NCBI GenBank assembly: GCA_036502085.1
Contig: DASXZD010000041.1
Span: 39,594 to 103,593 of the forward strand
Length of the DNA stretch: 64,000 nt
Direction: 5' to 3'
From: PALSA-505 sp036502085
GTDB taxonomy: Bacteria; Actinomycetota; Actinomycetes; Streptosporangiales; Streptosporangiaceae
Shown here: positions 32,726 to 41,451 of the stretch, in pieces
Numbering within the stretch: the stretch's first letter is position 1
How the letters are laid out: the number at the start of each line of letters is the position of its first letter
The notes under the pieces: model-generated
Databases searched by the model: none
Seen by the model: the letters and a program-made list of their open reading frames with translations, nothing else
What the model was told of the DNA's origin: nothing
Translations under genes and position numbers: made by a program

Positions 32726-33592
32726 ATGACGCCGACGGGCGTGCCAGGGGGCCCCACCGTGCTGCGCATCCTCCTCGGCAGCCAGCTGCGCCGCCTGCGC
32801 GAGGGCCGCGGCATCAGCGCCCAGGACGCGGCCCGCGCGATCCGCGGCTCGGAGTCCAAGATCAGCCGGATCGAGCTCGGCCGCAACGCGGTCAGGGAGA
32901 TCGATGTCGCCGACCTGCTCACCCTCTACGGAGTGTCCGACGCGGCGGAGCGGGAGCAGCTGCTCAGCCTGGCCAGTCAGGCCAACCAGCCCGGCTGGTG
33001 GTACCGCTACAACGACATCCTGCCGGCCTGGTTCCAGGCCTACATCGGGCTCGAGGAAGCCGCCGAGTCGATCCGCATCTACGAGGCCCAGTTCATCCCC
33101 GGCCTGCTGCAGACCGAGGAGTACGCGGCCGCCGTCATCGCGCTCGGCGACATTCCGCCCGAGGAAGCCGAGCGCCACGTCCTCCTGCGCAAGGAGCGGC
33201 AGCACCGGTTCGCGGCCGGCCAGGTGCGGCTCTGGGTCGTGCTGGACGAGGATGCGCTGCGCCGCCCGGTCGGCGAGCCGCACGTGATGCGCGACCAGAT
33301 CGAGCACCTGCTGGAGGCCAGCCAGAGCAGCCGCCTCACGCTGCAGGTGACGCCGCGCAACATCGGCGGCCACGCCGCCCCCAGCGGGTTCAGCATCCTG
33401 CGGTTCGCCGACTCGCAGATGCCGGACATCGTCTACGTCGAGCAGCTGACCAGCGCCCTGTACCTGGACAAGCGGCTCGAGGTCGACCGCTACCTGCTGG
33501 CCATGGAACGGATGAGCTTCATCAGCGCCACCCCGCAGGCCTCGGCCCACCTGGTCCAGGCTGTCTTGGAAGAGATGAGGAGCACAGCTTGA
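32726..33592 (+). CDS. XRE-family regulator with DUF5753 domain (second copy)
   Basis: 288 residues. The helix-turn-helix reads LRRLREGRGISAQDAARAIR, then GSESKISRIELGRNAV. DUF5753 follows with GLEEAAESIRIYEAQFIPGL, LLQTEEYAAAV, LWVVLDEDALRRPVGE and YVEQLTSALYLDKRLEV. Same architecture as the minus-strand regulator at 31102 but clearly diverged. The ATTGCGTC sites at 32611-32639 and 32717-32724 are candidate autoregulatory operators. Its stop overlaps the start of the DUF397 gene. Confidence 0.92.
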   Translation: MTPTGVPGGPTVLRILLGSQLRRLREGRGISAQDAARAIRGSESKISRIELGRNAVREIDVADLLTLYGVSDAAEREQLLSLASQANQPGWWYRYNDILPAWFQAYIGLEEAAESIRIYEAQFIPGLLQTEEYAAAVIALGDIPPEEAERHVLLRKERQHRFAAGQVRLWVVLDEDALRRPVGEPHVMRDQIEHLLEASQSSRLTLQVTPRNIGGHAAPSGFSILRFADSQMPDIVYVEQLTSALYLDKRLEVDRYLLAMERMSFISATPQASAHLVQAVLEEMRSTA

Positions 33593-33816
33593 GCAGCACT
33601 CACAACGGCATGCCCGCGACGAGCCTGCCTGATGCTGTCTGGATCAAGAGCAGCTTCAGCGGGCCGACCGGCGGGAATTGCGTGGAGTTTTCCCGCCTGG
33701 CCGACGGCGAGATCGCCGTCCGCAACTCCAGGCACCCGGCCGGTCCCGCGCTCATCTTCACTCCCGCCGAGTGGGACGCGTTCCTGCTCGGGGCCAAGGA
33801 CGGCGAATTCGGCTAG
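33589..33816 (+). CDS. DUF397 domain protein, partner of the second XRE regulator
   Basis: 75 residues: AVWIKSSFSGPTGGNCVEFS, LADGEIAVRNSRHP and FTPAEWDAFLLGAKDGEFG. I choose the TTG at 33589 because it overlaps the upstream stop as TTGA and has GAGGAG six bases before it. ATG 33610 is the alternative and would still keep the whole domain. Convergent with bioA, overlapping by four bases. Confidence 0.88.
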   Translation: MSSTHNGMPATSLPDAVWIKSSFSGPTGGNCVEFSRLADGEIAVRNSRHPAGPALIFTPAEWDAFLLGAKDGEFG

Positions 33817-35114
33817 CTGGCTAGCACGGCCGCGCGCACGCCGGCGCAGATGAGGGCGACGTCCTCGTCAGCGGTGACGTACGGCGGCATCGTGTAGATC
33901 AGGTCGCGGAACGGCCGCAGCCAGACGCCCGCCGCGACGGCGGCGGCCGTGGCCGCGGCGATGTCGACCTCATGGCCGAGCTGCACCACGCCGATCGCGC
34001 CGAGCACCCGCACGTCGGCGACGCCCGGCAGGCCGGCGCAGGGCGCGAGCCCGGCGCGCAGCCCGGCCTCGATCCTGGCCACCTCGGCCTGCCAGCCGCC
34101 GTCGTAGCCGCCGAGCAGCACGTCCATCGACGCGTTCGCGATCGCGCAGGCCAGCGGGTTGCCCATGAACGTGGGCCCGTGCGCGAGCACCGGCAGGTCG
34201 CCGCCGGAGATGCCGGCCGCAACCTGCGGCGTGCACACCGCGGCGGCGAGCGACAGGTAGCCGCCGGCCAGCGCCTTGCCCAGGCACATCACGTCCGGGC
34301 TGACCCCGGCGTGATCGGCCGCGAACAGCGCGCCGGTGCGCCCGAACCCGGTCGCGATCTCGTCGAAGATCAGCAGCACGTCCCGCTCCGAGCAGGCCGA
34401 GCGGAGCACCCGCAGGTAGCCGGGATCGTGGAAGCGCATCCCGCCCGCGCCCTGAGCGACCGGCTCGACGATCACCGCTGCGAGTTCGCCCGCGTGCTCG
34501 CCGATCAGCGCGTGCAGCGACGCGGCGTAGCCGGGGTCTGTCCCGGCGGCGAACCCGGCCGGCGGCGGGTCCGCGAAGACCTGCCGGGGCAGCACGCCAT
34601 CCCAGGCGCGGTGCATGCCGCCCGCCGGGTCGCAGACCGACATGGCCATGAACGTGTCCCCGTGGTACCCGCCCCGCCAGGTCAGCAGCCGCCGCTTTTC
34701 CGGCCGGCCTCGCGACATCCAGTACTGCAGGCACATCTTGATCGCGACCTCGACCGAGACCGAGCCGGAATCGCACAGGAACACGTGCTCAAGGCCGGCC
34801 GGGGTGATGCGGGCCAGCCGCTCGCTGAGTGCCACGGCGGGGGCGTGCGTGAGCCCGCCGAACATGACGTGGCTCATCTGCCCCAGCTGAGCCCGTGCCG
34901 CCTCGTCCAGCACCGGGTGCCGGTACCCGTGGATGGCCGCCCACCAGGAGGACATGCCGTCCACCAGTTCCCGCCTGCCGCCGGCCGGCTCGGCCAGCGT
35001 CAGCCGCACCCCGGACGCGGACCGCACGATCAGCGGCCGGTGCGTCCCCGGCATCGGGGCATAGGGGTGCCAGGCATGCCTGGCATCGAGGTCGCGGAGG
35101 GCGGCGGTCAGCAT
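33813..35114 (-). CDS. bioA: Adenosylmethionine-8-amino-7-oxononanoate aminotransferase
   Basis: 433 residues, class III PLP aminotransferase. ARHAWHPYAPMPG at the N terminus and DGMSSWWAAIHGY are BioA hallmarks; IFDEIATGFGRTG carries the PLP-binding Asp and CLGKALAGGYL the Schiff-base Lys. It transfers the amino group of S-adenosylmethionine to KAPA, giving DAPA in biotin synthesis. No other bio gene is in the window. Confidence 0.94.
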   Translation of the reverse strand: MLTAALRDLDARHAWHPYAPMPGTHRPLIVRSASGVRLTLAEPAGGRRELVDGMSSWWAAIHGYRHPVLDEAARAQLGQMSHVMFGGLTHAPAVALSERLARITPAGLEHVFLCDSGSVSVEVAIKMCLQYWMSRGRPEKRRLLTWRGGYHGDTFMAMSVCDPAGGMHRAWDGVLPRQVFADPPPAGFAAGTDPGYAASLHALIGEHAGELAAVIVEPVAQGAGGMRFHDPGYLRVLRSACSERDVLLIFDEIATGFGRTGALFAADHAGVSPDVMCLGKALAGGYLSLAAAVCTPQVAAGISGGDLPVLAHGPTFMGNPLACAIANASMDVLLGGYDGGWQAEVARIEAGLRAGLAPCAGLPGVADVRVLGAIGVVQLGHEVDIAAATAAAVAAGVWLRPFRDLIYTMPPYVTADEDVALICAGVRAAVLAS

Positions 35115-35154
35115 GCGCCCCAGGATGCCGCATTAGGCTGCTCGCCGGGGCGGC

Positions 35155-36561
35155 TCAGCGAGCGGCGGCGCCGCGGGCGCCGGACTGACGGCTGCCGCGC
35201 TTTTCCCGCACCCGGACCGATATCTGCACCGGGCTGCCCTCGAAGCCGAACTCCTCGCGCAGCCGGCGTTCGATGAACCGGCGGTAGGACGCCTCCAGGA
35301 AGCCGGATGTGAACAGCACGAAGTGCGGCGGCGCCGAGCCCGCCTGGGTGGCGAACAGGATCTTCGGCTGTTTGCCGCCGCGCACCGGCGGCGGCGTGGC
35401 CGCGACCAGCCCGTTCACCCAGGCGTTCAGCTTGCCCGTGGGGATCCGGGTCTCCCAGCCGGCCAGCGCCAGCTCGATCGCCGGAGCCAGCCGGTCCAGG
35501 TGCCGTCCGGTGACCGCCGACAGGTTCACCCGCGGCGCCCAGCGCGCGGTGTACAGCTGCCGGTCCAGCTCGCGGTCGAGGAACAGGCGGCGGTCCTCCC
35601 CCACCAGGTCCCACTTGTTGCAGGCCAGCACCAGGGCCCGGCCGGCGTCGACGACCATGCCGACGATCCGCAGGTCCTGCTCGGTGAGCGGCTGGCTCGC
35701 GTCGATCAGCACGACCGCGACCTCGGCCCGCTCCAGCGCGCCCGCGGTCCGCAGCGCCGCGTAGTAGTCGGCCCCCTGGCTCTCCCGGAAGCGCCGCCTG
35801 ATGCCCGCGGTGTCGACGAATCGCCACGTCGTGCCGGCCAGCTCGATGAGCTCGTCCACCGGGTCGCGGGTCGTGCCTGCCACCTCGTCCACCAGCGCGC
35901 GCTCTTCGCCCGCCAGCTTGTTGAGCAGGCTGGACTTCCCCACGTTCGGGCGGCCGATCAGGGCCACCCGCCGCGGCCCGCTTTCTATCTCGAACGGTGC
36001 GGGCGGGCCGTCCGGCAGCGCGTCGAGCACCGCGTCCAGCAGGTCCCCGCTGCCCCGCCCGTGCAGCGCGCTGACCGGCCACGGCTCGCCCAGCCCGAGC
36101 GACCAGAGCGACGAGGCGGCGAGCTCGCCCGCCGTGTCGTCCACCTTGTTGGCGGTCAGCACCACCGGCTTGCCGCTGCGCCGCAGCACGGCGGCCACCG
36201 CCTCGTCCTCGTCGGTCGCCCCGACCACGGCGTCCACCACGAACAGCACCGCGTGCGCCGCGTCCACGGCCACCCGCGCCTGCCAGGCGACCTGGGCGGC
36301 GAGCCCGCGCGCGGACGGCTCCCAGCCGCCGGTGTCCACCAGGGTGAACGCGCGGCCCCGCCAGATCGCGTCGTAGGCCACCCGGTCCCTGGTGACGCCC
36401 GGCGTGTCCTGCACGACCGCCTGGCGGCTGCCCAGGATCCGGTTGACCAGAGTCGACTTGCCGACGTTGGGCCGGCCGACGACCGCGACCACCGGCACCG
36501 GTCCGGCGTCAGGGGCGGAGGGGTCGGCGGCGTCCGGGCGTGGTTCGTTCGGCGTCATCAC
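35155..36561 (-). CDS. der: Ribosome-assembly GTPase Der (EngA)
   Basis: 468 residues with two tandem GTPase domains: GRPNVGKST (about 29-37) with DTPGVTRDR and NKVDD, and GRPNVGKSS (about 205-213) with EVAGTTRDP and NKWD. A C-terminal KH-like domain follows. Required for 50S subunit maturation. Start is GTG 36561 or ATG 36558, in the string GTGATGA that also contains the cmk stop. Operon with cmk upstream. Confidence 0.96.
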   Translation of the reverse strand: MMTPNEPRPDAADPSAPDAGPVPVVAVVGRPNVGKSTLVNRILGSRQAVVQDTPGVTRDRVAYDAIWRGRAFTLVDTGGWEPSARGLAAQVAWQARVAVDAAHAVLFVVDAVVGATDEDEAVAAVLRRSGKPVVLTANKVDDTAGELAASSLWSLGLGEPWPVSALHGRGSGDLLDAVLDALPDGPPAPFEIESGPRRVALIGRPNVGKSSLLNKLAGEERALVDEVAGTTRDPVDELIELAGTTWRFVDTAGIRRRFRESQGADYYAALRTAGALERAEVAVVLIDASQPLTEQDLRIVGMVVDAGRALVLACNKWDLVGEDRRLFLDRELDRQLYTARWAPRVNLSAVTGRHLDRLAPAIELALAGWETRIPTGKLNAWVNGLVAATPPPVRGGKQPKILFATQAGSAPPHFVLFTSGFLEASYRRFIERRLREEFGFEGSPVQISVRVREKRGSRQSGARGAAAR

Positions 36562-37259
36562 GCCGTCCTTGTGCCGCGGTCCGCGCCGGCTTGCTTCGAG
36601 TCGGTCAGGGCCACGATCGCGGCGACGACCTCGGTCACGCCGAGCGCCGTGGAGTCAATGTGCACGGCATCGGCGGCCTGCTCCATCTGCGGCGCGTCCA
36701 GCCGGTCCCTGCGGGCCTGCTCGGCCTGGGTCAGCTCGACCGTCACCGCCGGATCGGCGGCCAGGTCGGCCGCGCGGCGGCGGGCCCTGGCCGTCTCGCT
36801 GGCCGTCAGGAACACCTTGACGGCCGCGGCCGGCGCGACCACCGTGCCGATGTCGCGTCCTTCGGCGACGATGCCGCCGCCCTCCGCGCACGCCTTGGCG
36901 ATGATCTCCCGCTGCCGGGCGATGAGATGCCTGCGCACCGCGGGAACCGAAGCGACCGCGCTGACCGCGTTGGACACCGGCCGCTCGCGGATCGGGCCGG
37001 ACACATCGACGCCGTTCACGGTCACCAGCGGCCCGGCCGGGTCGGTGGTGACCTCGATGGACGGGTGCTCGGCGCGGGCGGCGACCGCCGCGGCATCCGT
37101 CACGTCAACGCCATTCGCCAGCAGCCACCAGGTCAGCGCGCGGTACATCGCGCCGGTGTCCAGGTAGCGCAGATCGAGCGCCGTCGCCGCGCCGCGCGCC
37201 GCGCTCGACTTGCCGGATCCTGAGGGGCCATCCACCGCGATGACAAGGCATTCAGCCAC
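36558..37259 (-). CDS. cmk: Cytidylate kinase
   Basis: 233 residues. P-loop DGPSGSGKSSAARG near residue 10, YLDTGAMYRALTWW (NMP-binding) and GRDIGTVVAP near 140 identify CMP/dCMP kinase. It phosphorylates CMP with ATP. Start GTG. The stop is embedded in the der start. The order cmk-der is conserved in actinobacteria. Confidence 0.95.
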   Translation of the reverse strand: MAECLVIAVDGPSGSGKSSAARGAATALDLRYLDTGAMYRALTWWLLANGVDVTDAAAVAARAEHPSIEVTTDPAGPLVTVNGVDVSGPIRERPVSNAVSAVASVPAVRRHLIARQREIIAKACAEGGGIVAEGRDIGTVVAPAAAVKVFLTASETARARRRAADLAADPAVTVELTQAEQARRDRLDAPQMEQAADAVHIDSTALGVTEVVAAIVALTDSKQAGADRGTRTA

Positions 37260-37361
37260 GAGGCGATGCTACCGGCGCGCCGGCTCTCTTCCGTCCGATG
37301 CGTGCCACTGACCATGATCACGGAGATTTTGCAGCGCCATGGCACGCACAACTCTTCGCGA

Positions 37362-38498
37362 TCATGGAGTCTTGGCGATCATGGCGGGCCAGCCGCTGGC
37401 GGCGAGGGCGGCGGCGAGCGGCTCGGCGGCGGCCGGCTTGACGGCCAGCTCGGCGACGCCGGCCGGCAGGCCCGGCGAGTGCTCGATGTCGATGTCCTCG
37501 ATGTTGATGCCCGCCTGGCCGGCCGCCTGGAACAGCCGGGCCAGCTCCCCCGGCTGGTCCGGGATCACGACCTGGACGATCGCGTAGGGCACCGGGGGCC
37601 CGTTGTGCTTGCCCGGGATCGCGGCCACGCCGGCCCGGCCGTCCGCCAGCAGCCGGCCGAGCCGCGCGTCAGCCGACGCCCCGGGGGGCTGGTCACAGCC
37701 GGCGAGGGCTTCGGCGGCAGCGCGGAGGTCGGCGGCGACCTGGGCCAGGACCTCGCTGACGCCGGCGGCGTTCGAGGTCAGGATCTGGGTCCAGAGGGCG
37801 GGGTCGCCGGCGGCGACCCTGGTCACGTCGCGCAGGCCCTGGCCGGCCAGGGCGAGCGCGCCGCCGGGCGCGGCGGCCAGCCGGGCGGCCATGGCCGAGG
37901 CCACCACGTGCGGGGCGTGCGAGACGAGCGCGACCCAGCGATCGTGCTCGGCGGCTCCGGCGGTGACCGGCCTGGCCCCGCAGGCGCGCACCAGGGCGGT
38001 GACGGCGTCCACCGCGCCGCCGCTGGTCTCCGGAACCGGGCAGAGCGCCCAGGGGCGGCCGAGGAACAGGTCGGCCCGGGCCGCCGCCGGACCGGAACGC
38101 TCCCGGCCGGCCAGCGGGTGCCCGGGCACGTAGCTGGCCAGATCGCAGCCGAGCGCGCCCGCCTGCGCCAGCGGCCTGGACTTCACGCTGGCCACGTCGG
38201 TGTACCACCGGGCCAGGCCGGCCTTCTGGGCGGCGGCCAGCGTCGCGGCCACCGCGTCCGGCGGGACGGCGAGCACCGCGAGGTCGGCGGGCGTCGCCGG
38301 CGGGGCGAGTTCGGCGCTCGAACCGGTGCCGAGCAGGTCGCCGGCGCCTAGGCCGGCGGCCATGCGCGCGGTGGCCGGGTCGCTGTCGGCGATCTGAACG
38401 CGGATGCCCGCGCCGCGCAGGACCAGGCCGACCGACGTGCCGATCAGCCCGGCGCCGATGATCACGACGCCGCCGGGAAACAGCCCAGGGCTGGTCAC
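37362..38498 (-). CDS. tyrA: Prephenate dehydrogenase with C-terminal ACT domain
   Basis: 378 residues. Rossmann start VVIIGAGLIGTSVGLVLRG, then PGHPLAGRERSG and a helical dimerisation region. The ACT domain (about 300-375) begins PYAIVQVVIPDQPGELARLF, consistent with feedback control by an aromatic amino acid. Converts prephenate to 4-hydroxyphenylpyruvate with NAD+. Start GTG at 38498 overlaps the aroH stop (GTGA), so the two steps from chorismate are coupled. Confidence 0.93.
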   Translation of the reverse strand: MTSPGLFPGGVVIIGAGLIGTSVGLVLRGAGIRVQIADSDPATARMAAGLGAGDLLGTGSSAELAPPATPADLAVLAVPPDAVAATLAAAQKAGLARWYTDVASVKSRPLAQAGALGCDLASYVPGHPLAGRERSGPAAARADLFLGRPWALCPVPETSGGAVDAVTALVRACGARPVTAGAAEHDRWVALVSHAPHVVASAMAARLAAAPGGALALAGQGLRDVTRVAAGDPALWTQILTSNAAGVSEVLAQVAADLRAAAEALAGCDQPPGASADARLGRLLADGRAGVAAIPGKHNGPPVPYAIVQVVIPDQPGELARLFQAAGQAGINIEDIDIEHSPGLPAGVAELAVKPAAAEPLAAALAASGWPAMIAKTP

Positions 38499-38857
38499 TG
38501 GGCGATGTCCAGGCGGAGCGCGGCGGCGCCCCGCAGGTACACGTGCCGGACTTCGGAGCGCGGCCGGGCCGTCTCGATGTGCATCAGCAGCCGGACGACC
38601 CGCGGCATCGCGGCCGGCATGTCGATCTCGGTCGCGCACAGCAGCGGGACGTCATGGAACCCGATCTTGCGGGCGGCCAGCGCGGGAAACTCGGCGGTCA
38701 GATCCGGGGTGGCCGTGAACAGCACGCTGATCACGTCGTCAGGGGCCAGATCGTTGCGGGACATGACCTCGGCGACGAGCTCCGCGGTGCCCTCGATGAT
38801 GTCCTCCCGCCGGTTCGCGTCCACCTGGACTGCCCCGCGGATCGCCCTGACCGGCAC
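38495..38857 (-). CDS. aroH: Chorismate mutase, AroH type
   Basis: 120 residues with the trimeric AroH fold: VRAIRGAVQVDANRREDI, VISVLFTATPDLTAEFPA and VPLLCATEIDM, ending in HVYLRGAAALRLD. It converts chorismate to prephenate for the next gene, tyrA. GTG start preceded by AAGGAGG, a full-consensus ribosome binding site four bases upstream. Confidence 0.95.
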   Translation of the reverse strand: MPVRAIRGAVQVDANRREDIIEGTAELVAEVMSRNDLAPDDVISVLFTATPDLTAEFPALAARKIGFHDVPLLCATEIDMPAAMPRVVRLLMHIETARPRSEVRHVYLRGAAALRLDIAQ

Positions 38858-38924
38858 AAACCCTCCTTATTCGCCTGCCTCGCCCCGACCCAGGCCTGAC
38901 GTTTCCCAGGCTACCTACCGCAGG

Positions 38925-39710
38925 CTACATACCGACGGCCGCGTACAGCTCGCCTATTTCGGCGGTGCTGAGCGGCCTGGTCACCCCGGGGGCCAGCATG
39001 CCCAGCCTGATCGGGCCGAGCTGGGTGCGGACCAGCCGGGTGACCGGGTGGCCGACCTCGGCGAGCATCCGCCGGACGATGTGCTTGCGCCCCTCGTGCA
39101 GGGTGATCTCCACCAGCGCCCGCGGGCCGGATCGGTCGACGATGCGGAACTTGTCCGCGCTGGCCATGCCGTCGGCGAGCTGCACGCCGGCCGCCAGCCG
39201 CCGGCCCAGGCCGGCCGGCGGCGATCCGGTCACGTCGGCCAGGTAGGTCTTGAGCACGCCGTACCTGGGGTGGGCCAGCCGGTGCGCCAGCTCGCCGTCG
39301 TTGGTGAGCAGCATCAGCCCTTCGGTGTCGTAGTCCAGCCTGCCCACGTGGAACAGCCGCTCGCCGCCGGCCGGCAGCAGGTCGGAGATGGTCTTGCGGC
39401 CGCGGTCGTCGGACATCGCGGTGAGCACGCCCGGCGGCTTGTTCAGCGCGAGGTAGACCAGATCCTGGCGGGACGGGATGCGCTTGCCGTCCACCTTGAT
39501 GACCTGCTGCTCCGGGTCGACCCTGGCGCCGAACCTGCGGACGACCTGGCCGTCCACCTCGACCCGGCCCTCGCCGATCAGCTCCTCGCAGTGCCGCCTG
39601 CTGCCCACCCCGGCGGCGGCGAGCACCTTCTGCAGCCGGACACCCTCGGGACCGTCGACGTCGATCAGGGTGTCCAGGCCGTCCTGTTCGTCGTCGTCAT
39701 CAGGGTGCAT
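38925..39710 (-). CDS. rluB: 23S rRNA pseudouridine synthase, RluB/RsuA family
   Basis: 261 residues. S4-like RNA-binding domain (RLQKVLAAAGVGSRRHCEEL) followed by the catalytic domain with the Asp-containing GRLDYDTEGLMLLTNDG and the late EGRKHIVRRM. Start ATG 39710, inside the end of scpB; a second ATG three codons upstream abuts GAGG and is less likely. Conserved position after scpA-scpB. Confidence 0.93.
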   Translation of the reverse strand: MHPDDDDEQDGLDTLIDVDGPEGVRLQKVLAAAGVGSRRHCEELIGEGRVEVDGQVVRRFGARVDPEQQVIKVDGKRIPSRQDLVYLALNKPPGVLTAMSDDRGRKTISDLLPAGGERLFHVGRLDYDTEGLMLLTNDGELAHRLAHPRYGVLKTYLADVTGSPPAGLGRRLAAGVQLADGMASADKFRIVDRSGPRALVEITLHEGRKHIVRRMLAEVGHPVTRLVRTQLGPIRLGMLAPGVTRPLSTAEIGELYAAVGM

Positions 39711-40317
39711 GACTGGCATCCTCGGCATCCTCGATGTTCTCCGGCAGGAACGGGGCCAGGTCGGGCAGGTCCGCCAGGCCGGCCAGGCCAAGCCGTTCCA
39801 GGAAGTAGCTGGTGGTCCGGTACAGGATCGCCCCGGTCTCCGGGTCGGTCGCCTGCTCCTCGATCAGGCCGCGCAGGGTCAGCGTGCGCATCACCCCGTC
39901 GCAGTTGACGCCGCGCACCGCGGACACCCGGGCCCGGCTGACCGGCTGCCGGTAGGCGACCACGGCGAGGGCTTCGAGCGCGGCCTGGGTGAGCCGCACC
40001 TCCTGGCCGTCGGTGAGGAAGCGCTCCACCACCGGGGCGCACTGCTCGCGGGTGTACAGCCGCCAGCCGCCGGCGATCTCGCGCAGGTCGAAGCCGCGTC
40101 CCTCGGCCGTATAGGCGGCGGACAGGTCGCGCAGGGCCGCGGCTACCTCGTCCTTGGGCCGCTCGAGGACCTGGGCGAGCAGCAGGTCGGTGACCGGCTC
40201 GTCCACGACCAGCAGGATCGCCTCCATGCAGGCGCGCAGGCCGGGCAGCTCGCTGCCGCTGTCCACGCCGTCGTCGCCAGGATCGCGGGGGTGCGGGGTG
40301 GAACCGTTCGGAATCAA
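39700..40317 (-). CDS. scpB: Segregation and condensation protein ScpB
   Basis: 205 residues, two winged-helix domains: ACMEAILLVVDEPVTDLLLA and EALAVVAYRQPVSRARVSAV, with RTTSYFLERLGL near the end. It is the kleisin-associated subunit of the SMC condensin. TTG start at 40317: GGGGAGG six bases upstream, one base after the scpA stop. The first 25 residues contain the sequence GGGTGGAACCGTTCGG (antisense), which also occurs near 15950. Confidence 0.93.
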   Translation of the reverse strand: MIPNGSTPHPRDPGDDGVDSGSELPGLRACMEAILLVVDEPVTDLLLAQVLERPKDEVAAALRDLSAAYTAEGRGFDLREIAGGWRLYTREQCAPVVERFLTDGQEVRLTQAALEALAVVAYRQPVSRARVSAVRGVNCDGVMRTLTLRGLIEEQATDPETGAILYRTTSYFLERLGLAGLADLPDLAPFLPENIEDAEDASHAP

Positions 40318-40318
40318 T

Positions 40319-41116
40319 CTATTCCTCCCCTTCGTGCGCTTGCGGTCCGCCGGCCGGGCCGGTCCACGTGACATAGAGGTCGCCGAGCGCCACGACCTGC
40401 TCGAACGTGACCGCTTCACTGCGGAACAGGTCGAGCAGGGCCAGGAACCTCGCGACGACCTCGTAGGTGCCGCCGCAGTCCGCGGTGAGGCTGCGGAACG
40501 TGGCCCGGCGCAGCCGCGCCAGCCTGGCCGAGAGTATCTCCGCCTGCTCGCGGACGCTGGTGCGCGGGGTGTGGATGTGCTCGAGCGACACTACCGGCGG
40601 CGGCTTCGGGGTGAGCGCGCGGGCCGCGATCCTGGCGAACTCGGCGGGCCCGAGGCCGAGCAGCACCTCGGGCAGCAGCGCGGCGAACCGCGGCTCGAGC
40701 GGCACCCGGCGCGGGAACCGCCGCGATGCCACCGCCATCCGGCCGGCGAATACCGCGGCGACCTCCTTGTAGGCGCGGTACTGCAGCAGCCGCGCGAACA
40801 GCAGATCCCTGGCGTCGAGCAGGGCCAGGTCCTCCTCGTCCTCGACCTCGCCGGCCGGCAGCAGCCGGGCCGCCTTGAGGTCGAGCAGGGTCGCGGCCAC
40901 CACGAGGAAGTAGCTGGCCTGGTCGAGATCCCAGCCGCCGGACAGCGCCCGGATGTAGCCGATGAACTCGTCGGTGACCTGGGAGAGCGCCACCTCGGTG
41001 ATGTCCAGCTTGTGCTTGGAGATGAGGGCGAGCAGCAGGTCGAACGGGCCCTCGAACACGTCGAGGTGCACCTGGAAGCCGGCCGTCGCGTCATCTGTCA
41101 CTGCGGGTTCGATCAC
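40319..41116 (-). CDS. scpA: Segregation and condensation protein ScpA (kleisin)
   Basis: 265 residues. FQVHLDVFEGPFDLLLALIS near residue 14 and the C-terminal winged helix VVARFLALLDLFRSEAVTFE identify ScpA. It bridges the SMC heads in the condensin that compacts chromosomes. GTG start overlaps the stop of the small upstream gene (GTGA). Confidence 0.95.
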   Translation of the reverse strand: MIEPAVTDDATAGFQVHLDVFEGPFDLLLALISKHKLDITEVALSQVTDEFIGYIRALSGGWDLDQASYFLVVAATLLDLKAARLLPAGEVEDEEDLALLDARDLLFARLLQYRAYKEVAAVFAGRMAVASRRFPRRVPLEPRFAALLPEVLLGLGPAEFARIAARALTPKPPPVVSLEHIHTPRTSVREQAEILSARLARLRRATFRSLTADCGGTYEVVARFLALLDLFRSEAVTFEQVVALGDLYVTWTGPAGGPQAHEGEE

Positions 41117-41451
41117 ATCCCCCTGTCGAGCCGCCTGGCCAGCAGGCTGGCCTCCCCGCGCGCGTCCAGGTCGGCCAGCATGACGGCGATCACCTCCCTG
41201 ACCAGGCGCCCCCGGTCGACCGAGATGCCGTAGCCGCGCAAGGTCACCCTGGCCTTCTCCAGGTCGAGCAGCTCATCGGCGGACAGGTACACGGTGATCT
41301 TCTGGGTGTGCGCCTCGCGGCCGCTGGCCCGGCGCTGAACCTCGATCGCCGTCTCGTCCGAAGCCTGGTCCGAGGAGTGGCGGAGCAGCTCGGCGATGCC
41401 GGGCAGCCTTACCCGCCGGGACCGCGGCCCCCCCGCTCCAGCTGCTGCCAC
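41113..41451 (-). CDS. Small putative ribbon-helix-helix protein between parA and scpA
   Basis: 112 residues. ITVYLSADELLDLEKARVTL near residue 52 looks like a strand-helix start of a ribbon-helix-helix domain, followed by RGRLVREVIAVMLADLD. GTG start at 41451 lies 43 bp inside the end of parA. A small gene in this place is common in actinobacteria. In plasmid type Ib partition systems a RHH protein follows ParA and binds repeats upstream, and a 31-bp repeat is present at 42416-42474 here. Confidence 0.7.
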   Translation of the reverse strand: MAAAGAGGPRSRRVRLPGIAELLRHSSDQASDETAIEVQRRASGREAHTQKITVYLSADELLDLEKARVTLRGYGISVDRGRLVREVIAVMLADLDARGEASLLARRLDRGM

